Origin: Hymenoscyphus infarciens
Taxonomy: Eukaryota > Ascomycota > Leotiomycetes > Helotiales > Helotiaceae
Direction: 5' to 3'
Assembly (NCBI GenBank): GCA_001414345.1
Contig: LLCB01000126.1
Location: 1 to 64,000 of the forward strand
Length of the DNA: 64,000 nt
Both the position numbers and the translations under genes were made by a program. Positions 12,232 to 23,404 of this stretch are shown here, one piece after another (position 1 is the first letter of the stretch; each line of letters starts with the position of its first letter). The notes under the pieces are model-generated. The model saw nothing but the letters and a program-made list of their open reading frames with translations, searched no databases and was not told the DNA's origin.

Positions 12232-12548
12232 ATGTCAGAAAAATCAAAGGATGAACACAAGGACTCGAGTACGGGTTTCATACCCATAGGTTATGTAAGA
12301 TCGACAAAGGAAAAGTCACTGAAACCCTACCTAGGTAGCGGATAAGGGGGTAACTGTTGAAGGAAGCAGCGAGAAAAAATCCGGAGAGATCATCATAGGT
12401 TATGTAAGCAGTAAGAACGGGGGAGCGAGTACTACGGACAAAACAAGCAAGAGAGAGAACCTTGGACTAGGATGCTTCGAAGTCGGGAGTTATTACCATT
12501 GGTTATGCCAACGAGGGAAGTAACCAAAAGGGTGATGGTGGGAAGTGA
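12232..12548 (+). CDS. Small protein with three IGY repeats, built from duplicated exons
   Basis: Function not recognised. The proposed exons are 12,232-12,294, 12,374-12,403 and 12,471-12,548, giving 56 residues. The ATG sits after CACCCAACCACCATA, a typical fungal start context. Each repeat ends in Ile-Gly-Tyr: FIPIGY, then KKSGEIIIGY, then DASKSGVITIGY. The DNA for Ile-Gly-Tyr recurs at 12,289, 12,398 and 12,501, and the first two are followed at once by a GTAAG splice donor. The introns are 79 and 67 nt. In the third copy the donor is lost and the frame runs on to TGA. The 30-nt middle exon and the weak GAG acceptor before it are the doubtful points. No signal peptide or membrane segment is seen; the N-terminus is hydrophilic. 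The gene is convergent with the Zn2Cys6 factor at 12,837. Confidence 0.45.
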
Positions 12549-12836
12549 GGTGGTTGAGTGTTGTGGCGAATTGCTCGAAGTGGGGAAAGGGGACGGCGGA
12601 AGGAGCAACGTACCTGATTGGTAGTGCGCTTGTTTTGCAAGTATAAGTGTACTAGCAAGACAAACTCAAGAAACTTATCTTATGGTTTTGTACAAGTAAA
12701 TTGAGTGTCCAAGATACATAGCAAGATCTTAATACTCGTTCCAGGTGTAAGAAACAGAAACTATACTAACATTCAAAATTTTCGTAAATCCATCCAACCT
12801 CATAACTTTCTTCATTCATATCCCCACCCCCATCAT

Positions 12837-14715
12837 TCAATCGTTATGTTGCGTCAAAGTAGCCAACGGTTTACTCTTAGTAATAGGCTCCCCAGTAGTG
12901 TGAAACGCCGGGTCCTGCAAAACACTCATAATCACGTCCCCAAAAATATCCTTCTTCTCCTCCGGGAATTGCTCCCTCCTCTGTTTCGCAAGCTCCAAAG
13001 ACCTCTCAATCGCGAATCCAATCCTCTTCCCGTCCGTCAGCCCCGATTTCTGAGGCCAGATCTTTAACAAAGACGCAGCTCTCTGTCTCATGGCATCATT
13101 CCCTGCGGTGATACCAATCAAAGACAAGGAATTTATCGAGCCATCGTAGAATACCGTGAATCGAGGTCGCTCGTCTTTGGCTATAATCTCTACGGCCATG
13201 CTTTCGAATATATTGAGAATTTCTCCAAAGTACTTTGTTCGGGTTTCGGCGTCCATTTGAATCTTGCGTACGGTTTCACCAGCCAACATCTTTGGATCCG
13301 GTATGAGCAGATCGGAGAACTTGACCTTGAACATCAGGATCTGATGTTGGTGACAGAGTATATCGTCCATTTCGTCGCGGGAAGTCTTCGCCAGCTTCTT
13401 GGTCTGTACGAAGCGTCTAAATGCCCATGTCCAACGATCCAACTCGGATTGTATGATTTCTACTTCTTTTTCGAGATCAGGGGGGAGTTCCCATGGAAGA
13501 CCTGTGTTATGCCATTGGCGGAGGATCAAGTCTCGGATCTGGAAGGTCCAGTTGACGAGTTTGTTGGAGGTGATGGAGGCTTGAAGTGTGCTTGTAAATT
13601 TTGCGGGCATGGTTGGCGTTTTCCCACATCGCTCCTCCGGTGTAGTCGTAATGAAATCCGGTGCTCGATTGTAGCCATCTGCACCACAAAGTGCCAAATC
13701 CGTTCCAACAAATAACGCGAGAAGATTGCGGTCAATCTCTTTTCGTTTGCGGGGAGCTTTGGTGACTGGTTGGGCTTTCAGTTCGGGGTAAAATTCTTTT
13801 ATGATTTGGAGACCAGCTTTGGCATGTTTTGCTGCTGTCTGGAAATCGCCTCGCGTAGTCTCGATGCTATAGAAGATCATGCAGCAGATTAATATCATTT
13901 CCACCGGTGGATTCGTTTCGTTGACCATCAATTTCCGTACTTGCTGCAGGGCTTTGTTGTACTGCTGCAAGGAATTGTTGTCATACAGGGCCTGGTTGAA
14001 GGTTCTGTTGCGATGGAATGCACTGAGAGCCAACACAGCATGCCGTACTACGGGCTCTTCCTGGCTGTATGAGATGACGGTCTTTCCCCAGAAGTCAAGA
14101 TGTCTATGTCCACCGAGATCATGAAGGGTTTCACAGCGGAAGTAATAAAAATGGAGCTTTTCTTCATCGTTTCCGGGAAGTTGGAAGGGGATACTCGTAT
14201 TGACAGGCGAAAGAGCTTGCAACTCCCTCTGATAATCGTGTATTTCCTCTTCTGCCTTCCTCTCTTCGAGGGTCCTAGTACTTTCCGTCAGAATTGAAGC
14301 TCTTATAACCCACATAGAACAGGGATGGTTACCTTTTGGATGTTGGACGGGGTTTTCTCTGGGTACGTAAGGCCTGGGCTTCTATCTTTCGTTTGAGTCC
14401 CGGGGGAACATAACCAGCAACAGTTTCAGACGGCTGCCCAGATTCGTTCGGTCTCATGGAAAAGGTAAGAAAGGAACCGGTCCCATGGGAACTATCGGCA
14501 TCTGGATCATAAGCGCATTCTAACCCGCTCTTGACGCATCGAGCACACAGCGGGCGTTCCTCCCCACATTTTATCCGCCTCAGCCTACGACGCGATAGAT
14601 GGTAAGCCTCATTCTCATGAACTGCGAAGCCATAGCGGGAGCTAGCTCACCTGCAATTCTTGCATCCAGTCTTTGATCGGGGCGTCGACTTTCTCTTTCC
14701 AGCATTCTCCTCCAT
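12837..14715 (-). CDS. Zn2Cys6 fungal transcription factor
   Basis: A DNA-binding regulator of about 584 residues, encoded by exons 14,715-14,651, 14,584-14,333 and 14,274-12,837. The zinc cluster is split by intron 1 after the second cysteine: TGCKNC, then RLRRIKC, CARC and a last Cys before AYDP. Spacing is CX2CX6CX6CX2CX6C, as in Gal4-type proteins. The cluster lies at about residues 18-45. Introns of 66 and 58 nt have good donors, and joining them keeps one frame (1,755 nt). The rest resembles the fungal-specific transcription factor domain, with LRHAVLAL-like helices (VVRHAVLALSAFHRNR) and an ICCMIFYSIE segment. A start inside the longest exon would remove the whole zinc cluster, so the upstream ATG is chosen. 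Target genes cannot be inferred. Confidence 0.85.
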
Positions 14716-15425
14716 GGTTGTGAATATCAGAGAAAAGTGTATTTCCCGTTACCTTCGGGCTTTCTTTCTCATGGGATCATGCTAGTGTTATATGCGGATG
14801 GTCTTTGTATTGGCAAGCCCTATCGGGATGGATCCCCTAGCTTGGCATGAGCCCCTATTTGCCGAATGGAAGCTCTTACCGCCGTGCCACCTCAACTAAC
14901 ATTGAAGAAGAACTGGCCCCCAATACGCGTAACATCTACAGTATAGTATATAGTATACTTATAATATAGATACAGCTCGTGCGGCCGGCGTAGAAGTGGC
15001 AGGATAAGCCTAGAGATATGATTTTGATAACTCTGGAGATGCCTGATCGGCAATTAGGCTGATTATGTAAAGGGCGAGCAGAGGTGCCAAAAAAGGTGGG
15101 TGAGGAGTGGTGTGATATTGTGATATTGTGATATTACCGCGGATCCGGCGCCAAGTTGGACTCGGGCGGGATAGCACGTATAGCAAATCCAATAGGAGGC
15201 GTTGAATCGTATCAGCTGCGTGGCAACCGTCTCAAAGTTGCAGCGCAATTTTTTTTCCACCTGGAACTTATGTGAGATGAGTCAGCTGGCCACGGGAGTT
15301 GCCGCACGGATGGATACCTACTATATCCATTGGTATTCAAGGAAGTTCGTAACGGCTTTTACTATTTGCCGTGGTTATAAATCGCGAATAGTTAGAAGGA
15401 CCCCACTTCTACTTTATATACACTT
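14716..15425. other. Intergenic region
   Basis: Upstream region of the Zn2Cys6 gene and downstream region of the F-box-like gene. It contains three short tandem TGATATTG units at about 15,112-15,136. No gene or RNA was seen. Confidence 0.5.
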
Positions 15426-17099
15426 CTACTCCCTCCCAACAATGTCCACGTAAGGCCTATTGCGGTCTTCGCCCATATGTCCATTGAAAACCATACACTT
15501 GCGCGGCCCAATTTTCGCGCCCTTCATCTCTTCTTTCACGGTCGTCACAAAATCTTCGAACTCTCCGTTGCTAGTCAAGCCTTTTTCATTGTAGAGCTGA
15601 AACGAGAACCCATCATATTGTTGAAATTGCAACAAGCGTTGCACCCACCACTCTACCTCATCTGCAAGGACATCGAAATTGGTGTGGAATGGCGACTGTG
15701 GTCCATAGAAGGACTTGTTGGGGTAAAGATACTCCTTCGGACAATTTTCTAAGGACATGTTAGCATCTTGAGGCTGGCAAGGTCTGGTAATTTTAGCATG
15801 TAGGTAGGGTAGCGTACGTTTTGTTGGTTCCTCCATCGCGATCTCAAGCCTTGGTTCTCGTTTAGATTCCAAGCTTGAGATGCCAATGTCCCAGCTTGTC
15901 CTACCTCGTCCTACTTGATATCTTTCGTGAAGCCGATCTCTGTTATGGTCATAATAACAATCTGAATAGTAGAAATAGACAGGTAATTTTAGAAGGTCAG
16001 TTGGGTCTCCTTCTTGTAATCTATCCGGCGGATACATAGCAAGCTAGAAGAAAGGTCAGTCCGCGAAGCATGTGCAAAATGTGGAGTTTACAGAACCCAG
16101 GAGCGTCAAAGAACGAGTAGGGGAGTGGCATACGCTTCGTCTCTTCCACGGAACACTGAAATAATTCATGATAGCAGTCCAGGACCGAGCAAATTCCGGC
16201 TTCTCGTAATTATATTCGTATTTATATACCAAGTCCAAAGGAATGGCCAATTTCAAGTGCTGGATAGAGGATCTCTGGGGTTCGCTGAGGCCAAACAAAA
16301 ATGACTCCGCTGTCTGCAAATTGTCGAACTGCAAAGCATTCTCTGAAAAGAATGTTCCTTTGCTTTTTGGCAATTCTAAGAGGATTTGTTTGCAGACGAG
16401 ATTGATGGCAGGACACCAAGGGTGTTTACTGGGACCAGAGTTGAGACATTCGATGTGATCACCCATACCAGCTGGACACGCGGAGCTTGAACTGCCATTT
16501 TGTGATCGGCATGCATGATACTGATAGCAAATTGGCCTCTGTCTCGACCCTGGAGCGATATTGTCCTCAATTGCGTCGGAGTATTCGGCTTCTTGAGTCT
16601 CTTCGGTTCTCTGGGTTTCTACGGTTTCCATGCTTTCCTCGGTCTCCTCATCCAAGTCTTGAATTTTTGAGATGTGAAATATGTTTCCAGTTACAACCTC
16701 TTCCCAAATCTTGTCCCGAATTTCCCGAGGAAGACTAAGTAGACGGGAGTGTTGTACTCCGCATACAAGCTGACGACGAGCAGATGCGCATTTCTCAAGA
16801 TAAGCGTGTTGACGAGGAAATGTTTCCCGCAAGAATTGCTCAAACCCACCAAGAAGAGCTTCTTCTTTATTGAGTAGTTCGGCGACATCGGCATAGATTT
16901 GATAGAAAGGTCTTGGTTGTTTCTCATAATCCTTGAGGATATCAAGGAATTCGAGACTGACAAGATACCAACCCCGCATACGCTTCGCTCCTGGATTTCT
17001 CAATAGCTATGGAGAGTTAGCTCGTTAGTGGTTCGTCGAATAGATACACATTACCTTGAGGTCCGCCAGGTAATTCTGAATTGCGGTATCTTGCTCCAT
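15426..17099 (-). CDS. Uncharacterised protein with F-box-like LPREIRDKIW motif
   Basis: Predicted 488 residues from exons 17,099-17,055, 17,006-16,134, 16,043-15,818 and 15,748-15,426. The motif LLSLPREIRDKIWEEVV, at about residue 110, is the F-box-like start common to a large family of uncharacterised fungal proteins. A later CPAINLVCKQILLE segment also fits that family. An acidic run follows the motif (EETEESMETVETQRTEETQEA). Intron 1 (48 nt) and intron 2 (90 nt) have CTAAC/CTGAC branch points. Intron 3 (69 nt) is a multiple of three without stops, so retention would only add residues; its GCTAAC branch and TTAG acceptor argue that it is spliced. Role unknown; a link to ubiquitin ligases would be speculation. 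Confidence 0.7.
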
Positions 17100-18212
17100 T
17101 TTCTCTATGCCTTGGAAATGATGTGGAGGTGGTGGGTTGTTCGCAATGATATCCTACGAAGTGGGTATGTAGTTGGTTTAAGACTGTCGTGTAGTGTACT
17201 TCCACGGGGTGGGGGGCGGCACAGCAGCACCACAGGGGCGGGAAGCAAGAAAGTGGGTCTTTCTGCCTGCAGTTATGGATCTGACTTGCTTGATTGGGAA
17301 TGGAAGGCGAGTCATTGAGAAGCTTGCATTATTTAGGCAGGCTGCACCGCTATTTCGTATCTTGCCGAATCTTGTCCTCCAAGATAAGCCCGGGACTAGA
17401 TCATTTAGCTCTCATTCTATTCCCATGTCAGAGTTGAATTGACTTGAAACCCTTTACTACCTTTAGAGAAAGAGTTTACAAGGCACCTAACCTAGTCTTT
17501 TAAGAGTTTCTTATGGTCCTTCGCTTCAAATACCTAACCTTTAGAGGAATAACAGTAAGAACACTGCTTTCCGACAGCAACAGTTTCTAGTTTGTAAGTG
17601 ACTTCGTTCAAAATGATTCTCCTAATTTTTTAAATTATAAAGAACTTTTTAAGTTTTTGGAGTCTCTATTCTTGGAAAATCTAGAAAAACTCAACAGGAG
17701 TCATTGGGAGTTGTTGGTTGGCATGGTCTTCACAGACAACTTCGATACCTCGATCGTCAGAAGCAATGAAAACGATGACTATTTGGAGTATGAACCACTG
17801 TTAGAAATAATATCAAGTAGAAATTTCCTTCAAGAAAGACCGCAGGGAGAATGAGAAGGAAATACTTTACAGATCAGATCTCAGAATTATCTGGAATTAT
17901 AGCAATATTCTCAATTCTGCGGTGACCAGTCCGTTCTTTTTTTGGTTCTACTGAAAGAGCAGAGAAGAATTGAAGTCAGATGAGTAGGCGAGAAGTTCAA
18001 GTGAGACTCGTGCAAACTCAGTTAATGATTTCACACAAATAAAAGAGACAGATTTACGTCAAAACACGTATCTTATTTGGGCATATGTGAGTTGCTAGAT
18101 CCTTGCTAGAAACCGATACTTTACAATCATAGAATGTAATTCATACACCAAAACAGAAAACCAACAGAGACAACCACTCATGATCCCCCCGAACGCCATT
18201 GCTGAAGCAGAA
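17100..18212. other. Intergenic region
   Basis: Lies between the F-box-like gene promoter and the 3' end of the DUF2415 gene. An open frame at 17,657-17,854 (65 codons, acidic) has no recognised motif and no splice-supported extension, so it is not called a gene. No RNA gene was seen. Confidence 0.4.
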
Positions 18213-20546
18213 TCATCGTAAAACAAGGCTGGGAAATATCCTCCGGCCTGCAACATTTACCTGGTATTCGTAGATCCCATCTTCCGCACCGACATACCTG
18301 GTAGTGTTAGCAAAATATAAAACAGGTAAGAAGTAGTTACTTACAAGGTTCTTCCATCTTCACTCCATGTACAACCCATTGTTTCTACAGCACCCGGCCG
18401 TGATCGTCGTAAAGTACTTGCACTCTCATCACGAGCCCCGAGGGCAAAATCACCCAGAGGTCGGTAGGGTTGCCTCAACCTATTTGCGAAATCTCGTCGA
18501 TCGTCATCCTCTATTTCAATACGTACTCGAGCAGCCCTATCAAGCGGAGGTTCCAGAGGCAATCTAGTTCGATAGAGAGCATCACGCTCAGGCCATGCCC
18601 CAGTAGCTGAATCCGATCCTGTCGCCTCCAGACTCTGCCCAATCAAAGAAAGCCGCTCAGAAGGGGTACCATCAGCATCAGCCACCACACTAGGTGCTGA
18701 TGAATCTCGTGCCGTGAAACTTTCACCAGCGGTAAGTCGAAGAAGACCGGACCTTCGTGGTTCTAGTTCAAAGTCCAAATGAACCCTCCTTTCACGATCA
18801 TTGTTACGGTCGTTTATGTAGGACCTGATCGATGTCGTTGAGCGATCCGGATTGATAAACTCTCGAAGAGCAGGTGGTAGAGTTGCGGCCGATATTCGAC
18901 GTTCAACACTCCTCGTCCGGCCGGCCTCATTAGATGTAGACGATCTGTCATCACTCCAATGGCCCATTCTTGGTAAATTAGAGGCATCTGCTGGAGTTTC
19001 ACGCCCGGTATGTGGTGTGTTTGCAGCGTCCCTCAATCGGCGGGCTATTCTATGAGCTGATAATACCTCGAGTTCTTCCGTTGTAAGAGGGGCTTGATGT
19101 CGATCGAGCATCTCTCTGGTCAGGTAATGCCGAAGATTTCGTCGCTCCAGATCTGAGCCGAGATAGTCTGGAGTTGTACTGGTTGTAGATGGCGGCTCCG
19201 CGCGAAAATTCCGTAACCTTGGGTCTATCACGATGTCGCCAGGTCTCTCTGACACAATTACTCTCTCCATTCCCTCCGAATGGGAGTCTAGCTCAATCAG
19301 CTGTTGAGAACGGCATAAATTTCGCACATCAGCAACCCCAACCCTGCCCGTTGTCTCGGTCCAGGCGAGGAGATCGAAAGGGCCTGGTGAGAATTGAATT
19401 GCTCGAACGGCTCCATGGCCAGCTTCTATACCTGGCCTCGATGATGTGAAAACTGCTAACAATGAACTTTCGTCCTCTTTGGCGATCGTGGCCGTTTCGA
19501 AGATAGAGATTACGCCGTATTGCGTTGCGACGGCTAAATATTTCCCAGAAGCGGAAAAAGACGACGCAAAACTTCCACGCATGTCTCCTCTATCAGCTTG
19601 TCTTTGACCAGTCAATTGAACCCTACCCCTTAAAGCCCATTCATAACCCAATTTTGTCTCGACTTCATCGCGAGTTGCCACCTTCTTTCGTCTTTCGTGG
19701 ACGTAGAGGAAAGGGTCATCGCAAATTGTTACTAGCAGCTCTCCATCTGGTGACATGACAGAACGGTTCACACAATCTGGCAAGTTCAACTCTTCCAAAA
19801 CCTCCGATTCCGCAATATCAACAATGAAAACATTATGGTCATTATTTGAAACGACCGCCACCGGGATTTTATACGCTTTTTCTGAAGAGGAAGGACTTGG
19901 GGACCAAAGTTCGATACAATTAACAATTTCTTTGCCGATTTTCGCCGTCTTCGCCGAAAGTGGTCCTCTAGACCTCCGAGAAGACGCTTGTAGTATATCC
20001 GAGTTTGATAGAGCCTCGCGGAGTATGGATCGACTCGCCGGGTCGAGGTCTAGAGGTAATCGCTCATCGGGATCCATATCTGAATCTATGCCTGGCGTTC
20101 TCCTCCGTCGTTCATCCAGACAAATCGCAACATATCTTCCCAGTTCCCCTCCACAACATAGCCAATCCCTCGAGGCTGTAAGACATCTCGGGGCAAATGA
20201 TACGGTAGTAATGACCTCACGCTCGCGGGATTTCGTATCGAGTCGGATTATCTCATGGCCGCTCGGGTAGTATATAACGCCTTGTTTCGATGTTCCGATT
20301 AGAGAGCGTAACTGCCAGTGACTATGAACTTGTTAGTAAGGTTGCCGGGCCCAGCCTTGACTTGAACTGCATACCCTGTGTGTATGATGGCACGATAATA
20401 TCTGCGGTACTTGGCAAGAATCAAGTCCTCCGTGGCATGATGTCTGTATAGAGTGTCGATTAGCGCATGTATCCTGGAGGTTGATGGTTGTTACTATTGC
20501 GATCGCGTGGTGGCGCAACTCACAAGCTTTCATTCAAGACGGCCAT
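18213..20546 (-). CDS. DUF2415 WD40-like protein
   Basis: Predicted 717 residues from exons 20,546-20,524, 20,443-20,375, 20,321-18,345 and 18,297-18,213. The introns (80, 53 and 47 nt) join in frame and recover an N-terminus beginning MAVLNESLHHATEDLILAKY. The N-terminal half reads as WD40-like blades (VIYYPSGHEIIRLDT, VSFAPRCLTASRDWLCCGGE, SASGKYLAVATQYGVISIFE). The DUF2415 signature is IQFSPGPFDLLAWTETTGRV plus GVADVRN, at about residue 370. A long, charged, low-complexity region with many Arg and Ser follows. The protein ends IYEYQVNVAGRR...LVLR, after a last intron easily missed in a single-exon model. Family function is not established. It is divergently transcribed from SSC1. Confidence 0.85.
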
Positions 20547-21208
20547 GCTCACTGCCACTCTGCCGGAGTTTGGTTCTCATTAATGTTTTGCGAAGCTTGT
20601 CCAAACGAGTATCAATACCAAGCTCTAGGATCCGGTGTTTGGTGTGTAGGAATTAATGGTATGGGGTGGTTGATATGAATTGTCGCAGTGTCTAGATATC
20701 TGAATCAGATGCGTTGATGCAGCCCACTGCAGCAGGCCAACGATACGTCAATCCCGACAAAGACAGACCCGCCCATAAAGCGGCTTTGCCTGGCAAAAGA
20801 CCTCGGCTTCAAGTTCAACCAGGTGAACTCCTACACTTATTATTCAACCTTGAGCTAATCAACCGAATAGTATGAGAACCAATTCTGTTTACTGAAGTAT
20901 TTCTGAAGCCCATGTGAATCCCAATTGTTCCCCCCTTAAATTCTGGATGCTTCGATGCTTCTCGAATGTCGCCGCCTTGAGCCGAGAGCTCCCCCAGCCT
21001 GGGTCGACACTCGGGCCGGTCTTCGATCAGTTTCCAAACTAGCGCGACGAAGTTTTCCCCTTCAAAGTTTTTTAAACTCCAACTTCTTCTTCCATTCCCA
21101 TCCCATCTCACAAACAATCAACCACTCCTTTCTCTGCTACCAGTTTCTTTCATCTCCCTAGCGTCCTTCTTCCATAATTATTGTCTTGTAGTAGTTCCGG
21201 CGCCCAAG
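20547..21208. promoter_or_regulatory. Divergent promoter between the DUF2415 gene and SSC1
   Basis: The two start codons are 662 bp apart on opposite strands, so this interval must hold both promoters. The SSC1 side is pyrimidine-rich just before the start (CTTCTTCTTCCATTCCCATC and similar), which is common in highly expressed fungal genes. Confidence 0.6.
20954..20966 (+). promoter_or_regulatory. Candidate heat-shock element upstream of SSC1
   Basis: GATGCTTCTCGAA fits three alternating 5-bp heat-shock units (GAANNTTCNNGAA) with one mismatch, about 245 bp before the SSC1 ATG. A second imperfect site, GAAGTATTTCTGAAG, lies at 20,894-20,908. mtHsp70 genes are commonly heat-inducible through HSF1, so the position makes sense, but matches this short also arise by chance. 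Confidence 0.4.
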
Positions 21209-23404
21209 ATGTTGTCTTCAAGATTCGCCAGAGCTGTGAGTCCCTTCAATCGTTATGTTGACCATGCCATCAACTAACTTGACCCCTTTTCCAGCTTCCA
21301 AGAGTCGCAGCCTCTACCACACGGTCCTCAATTCGCACACCTTCACCTTTCGCATCGTCGTTCGTACGATACAACTCATCAGATGACAAGAAGGTTAAGG
21401 GGCCGGTTATCGGTATTGATCTGGGTACGTTTATCGCCACCAATCCAGTGGAGATAGAGTCGCATTCTAACATCAACAGGAACCACCAACTCCGCAGTAG
21501 CCATTATGGAGGGACCAGCAGCCAAGATTATTGAAAACTCAGAAGGTATGTTGCAAGCAAAAGCTTTCACACCGTTCTCCCCCTGACTTTGTTTATTAGG
21601 TGCCCGAACAACACCATCAGTAGTAGCATTCGCAGAAGATGGAGAGCGGTTAGTCGGTGTATCGGCAAAGCGTCAAGCAGTTGTCAACCCAGAAAACACT
21701 CTCTTCGCCACCAAGCGATTGATCGGACGAAAATTCACCGATGTTGAGGTCCAGCGTGACATCAAGGAGGTCCCCTACAAGATTGTTCAACACACAAATG
21801 GTGACGCCTGGGTTGAGGCACGCAGCCAGAAATACTCCCCATCGCAAATCGGTGGTTTTGTTCTACAAAAGATGAAGGAGACCGCTGAGGCCTACCTCAC
21901 AAAGCCAATCCAAAATGCCGTTGTCACAGTCCCTGCATACTTCAACGATTCACAACGTCAAGCCACCAAGGATGCTGGTCAAATTGCCGGACTCAACGTT
22001 CTGAGAGTGGTTAACGAGCCAACTGCTGCTGCGCTTGCATACGGACTTGAGAAGGATGAGGACAAGATCATCGCAGTCTACGATTTGGGTGGAGGAACCT
22101 TCGATATCTCCGTTCTCGAGATCCAGAAGGGTGTGTTCGAGGTCAAGTCCACCAACGGAGACACTCACTTGGGTGGTGAGGATTTCGATATCCACCTTGT
22201 CCGTCACTTGGTCCAACAGTTCAAGAAGGACTCCGGAATTGATCTCTCCAACGACCGTATGGCTATCCAGAGAATCCGTGAGGCCGCTGAGAAGGCCAAG
22301 ATCGAGTTGTCATCCTCCATGCAAACCGACATCAATCTTCCTTTCATCACTGCAGATTCTTCCGGACCAAAGCACATCAACTCCAAGCTTTCTCGCTCCC
22401 AACTCGAGAAGCTTGTCGACCCTCTTATCAGTCGAACCATCGATCCAGTCCGCAAGGCCTTGAAGGATGCTAACCTCACCGCAAAGGAGATCCAAGAGGT
22501 CATCCTGGTCGGAGGTATGACTCGTATGCCAAAGGTTAGCGAGTCTGTTAAGAGCATCTTTGGTCGTGACCCAGCCAAGTCTGTCAACCCCGATGAGGCT
22601 GTCGCTATGGGAGCTGCCATCCAGGGAGGCGTCCTCGCTGGTAACGTCACCGATGTCCTTTTGTTGGATGTCACACCACTTTCCCTCGGTATTGAGACCC
22701 TTGGTGGTGTGTTCACCCGTCTAATCAACCGTAACACTACCATCCCTACCAAGAAGTCCCAGGTCTTCTCTACCGCTGCCGACTTCCAAAGTGCAGTTGA
22801 GATCAAGGTTTACCAGGGTGAGCGTGAACTTGTCCGTGACAACAAGATGCTCGGAAACTTCCAACTCACCGGTATCCCACCTGCGCACCGAGGTGTTCCT
22901 CAAATCGAGGTTACCTTCGACATTGATGCCGACGCCATCGTCCACGTTCACGCCAAGGACAAGTCCACCAACAAGGACCAATCTATTACCCTCGCATCTG
23001 GATCTGGTCTCTCTGACCAAGAGATTCAGAACATGGTTGACGACTCTGAGCGATATGCTGAGTCTGATAAGGAGCGCAGAGCTGCCATTGAGGCTGCCAA
23101 CAAGACTGATAGCGTCTTGAATGATACCGAGAAGGCACTCAACGAGTACGCCGACAAACTCGACAAGACTGAGGTTGACTCCCTCCGTGAGAAGATCGCC
23201 TCTCTCCGTGAGTTTGTCACCAAGAGCCAATCTGCCGAGGGATCCGCCACCGCCGCCGAGCTCAAGGAGAAGACCGATGAGCTTCAAGTGGCCAGCTTGA
23301 GCCTCTTCGACAAGATGCACAAGGCCCGTGCTGAGGCATCATCCGAAGCTCCAAATGCTGGTGAGGCCAAGCCAGAGGGCGAGACCAGCGAGAAGAAGCC
23401 ATAG
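21209..23404 (+). CDS. SSC1: Mitochondrial Hsp70 (SSC1)
   Basis: The matrix Hsp70 chaperone drives protein import with TIM44/PAM and folds imported proteins. Exons 21,209-21,235, 21,295-21,424, 21,480-21,545 and 21,600-23,404 give 675 residues. The N-terminus is a Ser/Arg-rich mitochondrial presequence ([17 protein letters not shown]...FVRYNSS). The ATPase domain follows, with IGIDLGTTNS split by intron 2, the phosphate loop [15 protein letters not shown] and the [17 protein letters not shown] motif ([16 protein letters not shown]). The linker is [19 protein letters not shown]. The substrate-binding domain and helical lid end in EKKP. Length and all motifs match fungal SSC1. Codon use is C-ending and strongly biased, as in highly expressed genes. 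The three short 5' introns mean that a one-exon model starting at 21,719 would lose the presequence and the first nucleotide-binding loop. Confidence 0.97.

Noticed and set aside
12590..12660. tRNA-like stretch (GGTAGTGCGCTTGTTTTGCAAG) resembling an Ala tRNA
   Set aside because: The A-box-like part is present, but the anticodon stem pairs poorly and no matching acceptor stem or B-box was found at the right distance.
17657..17854. 65-codon acidic frame on plus
   Set aside because: Composition is protein-like, but no motif, no clear leader and no exon extension was found.
22204..22806. 200-codon frame antisense to SSC1 (and others at 22,721-23,320)
   Set aside because: Produced by the codon bias of SSC1 on the other strand.
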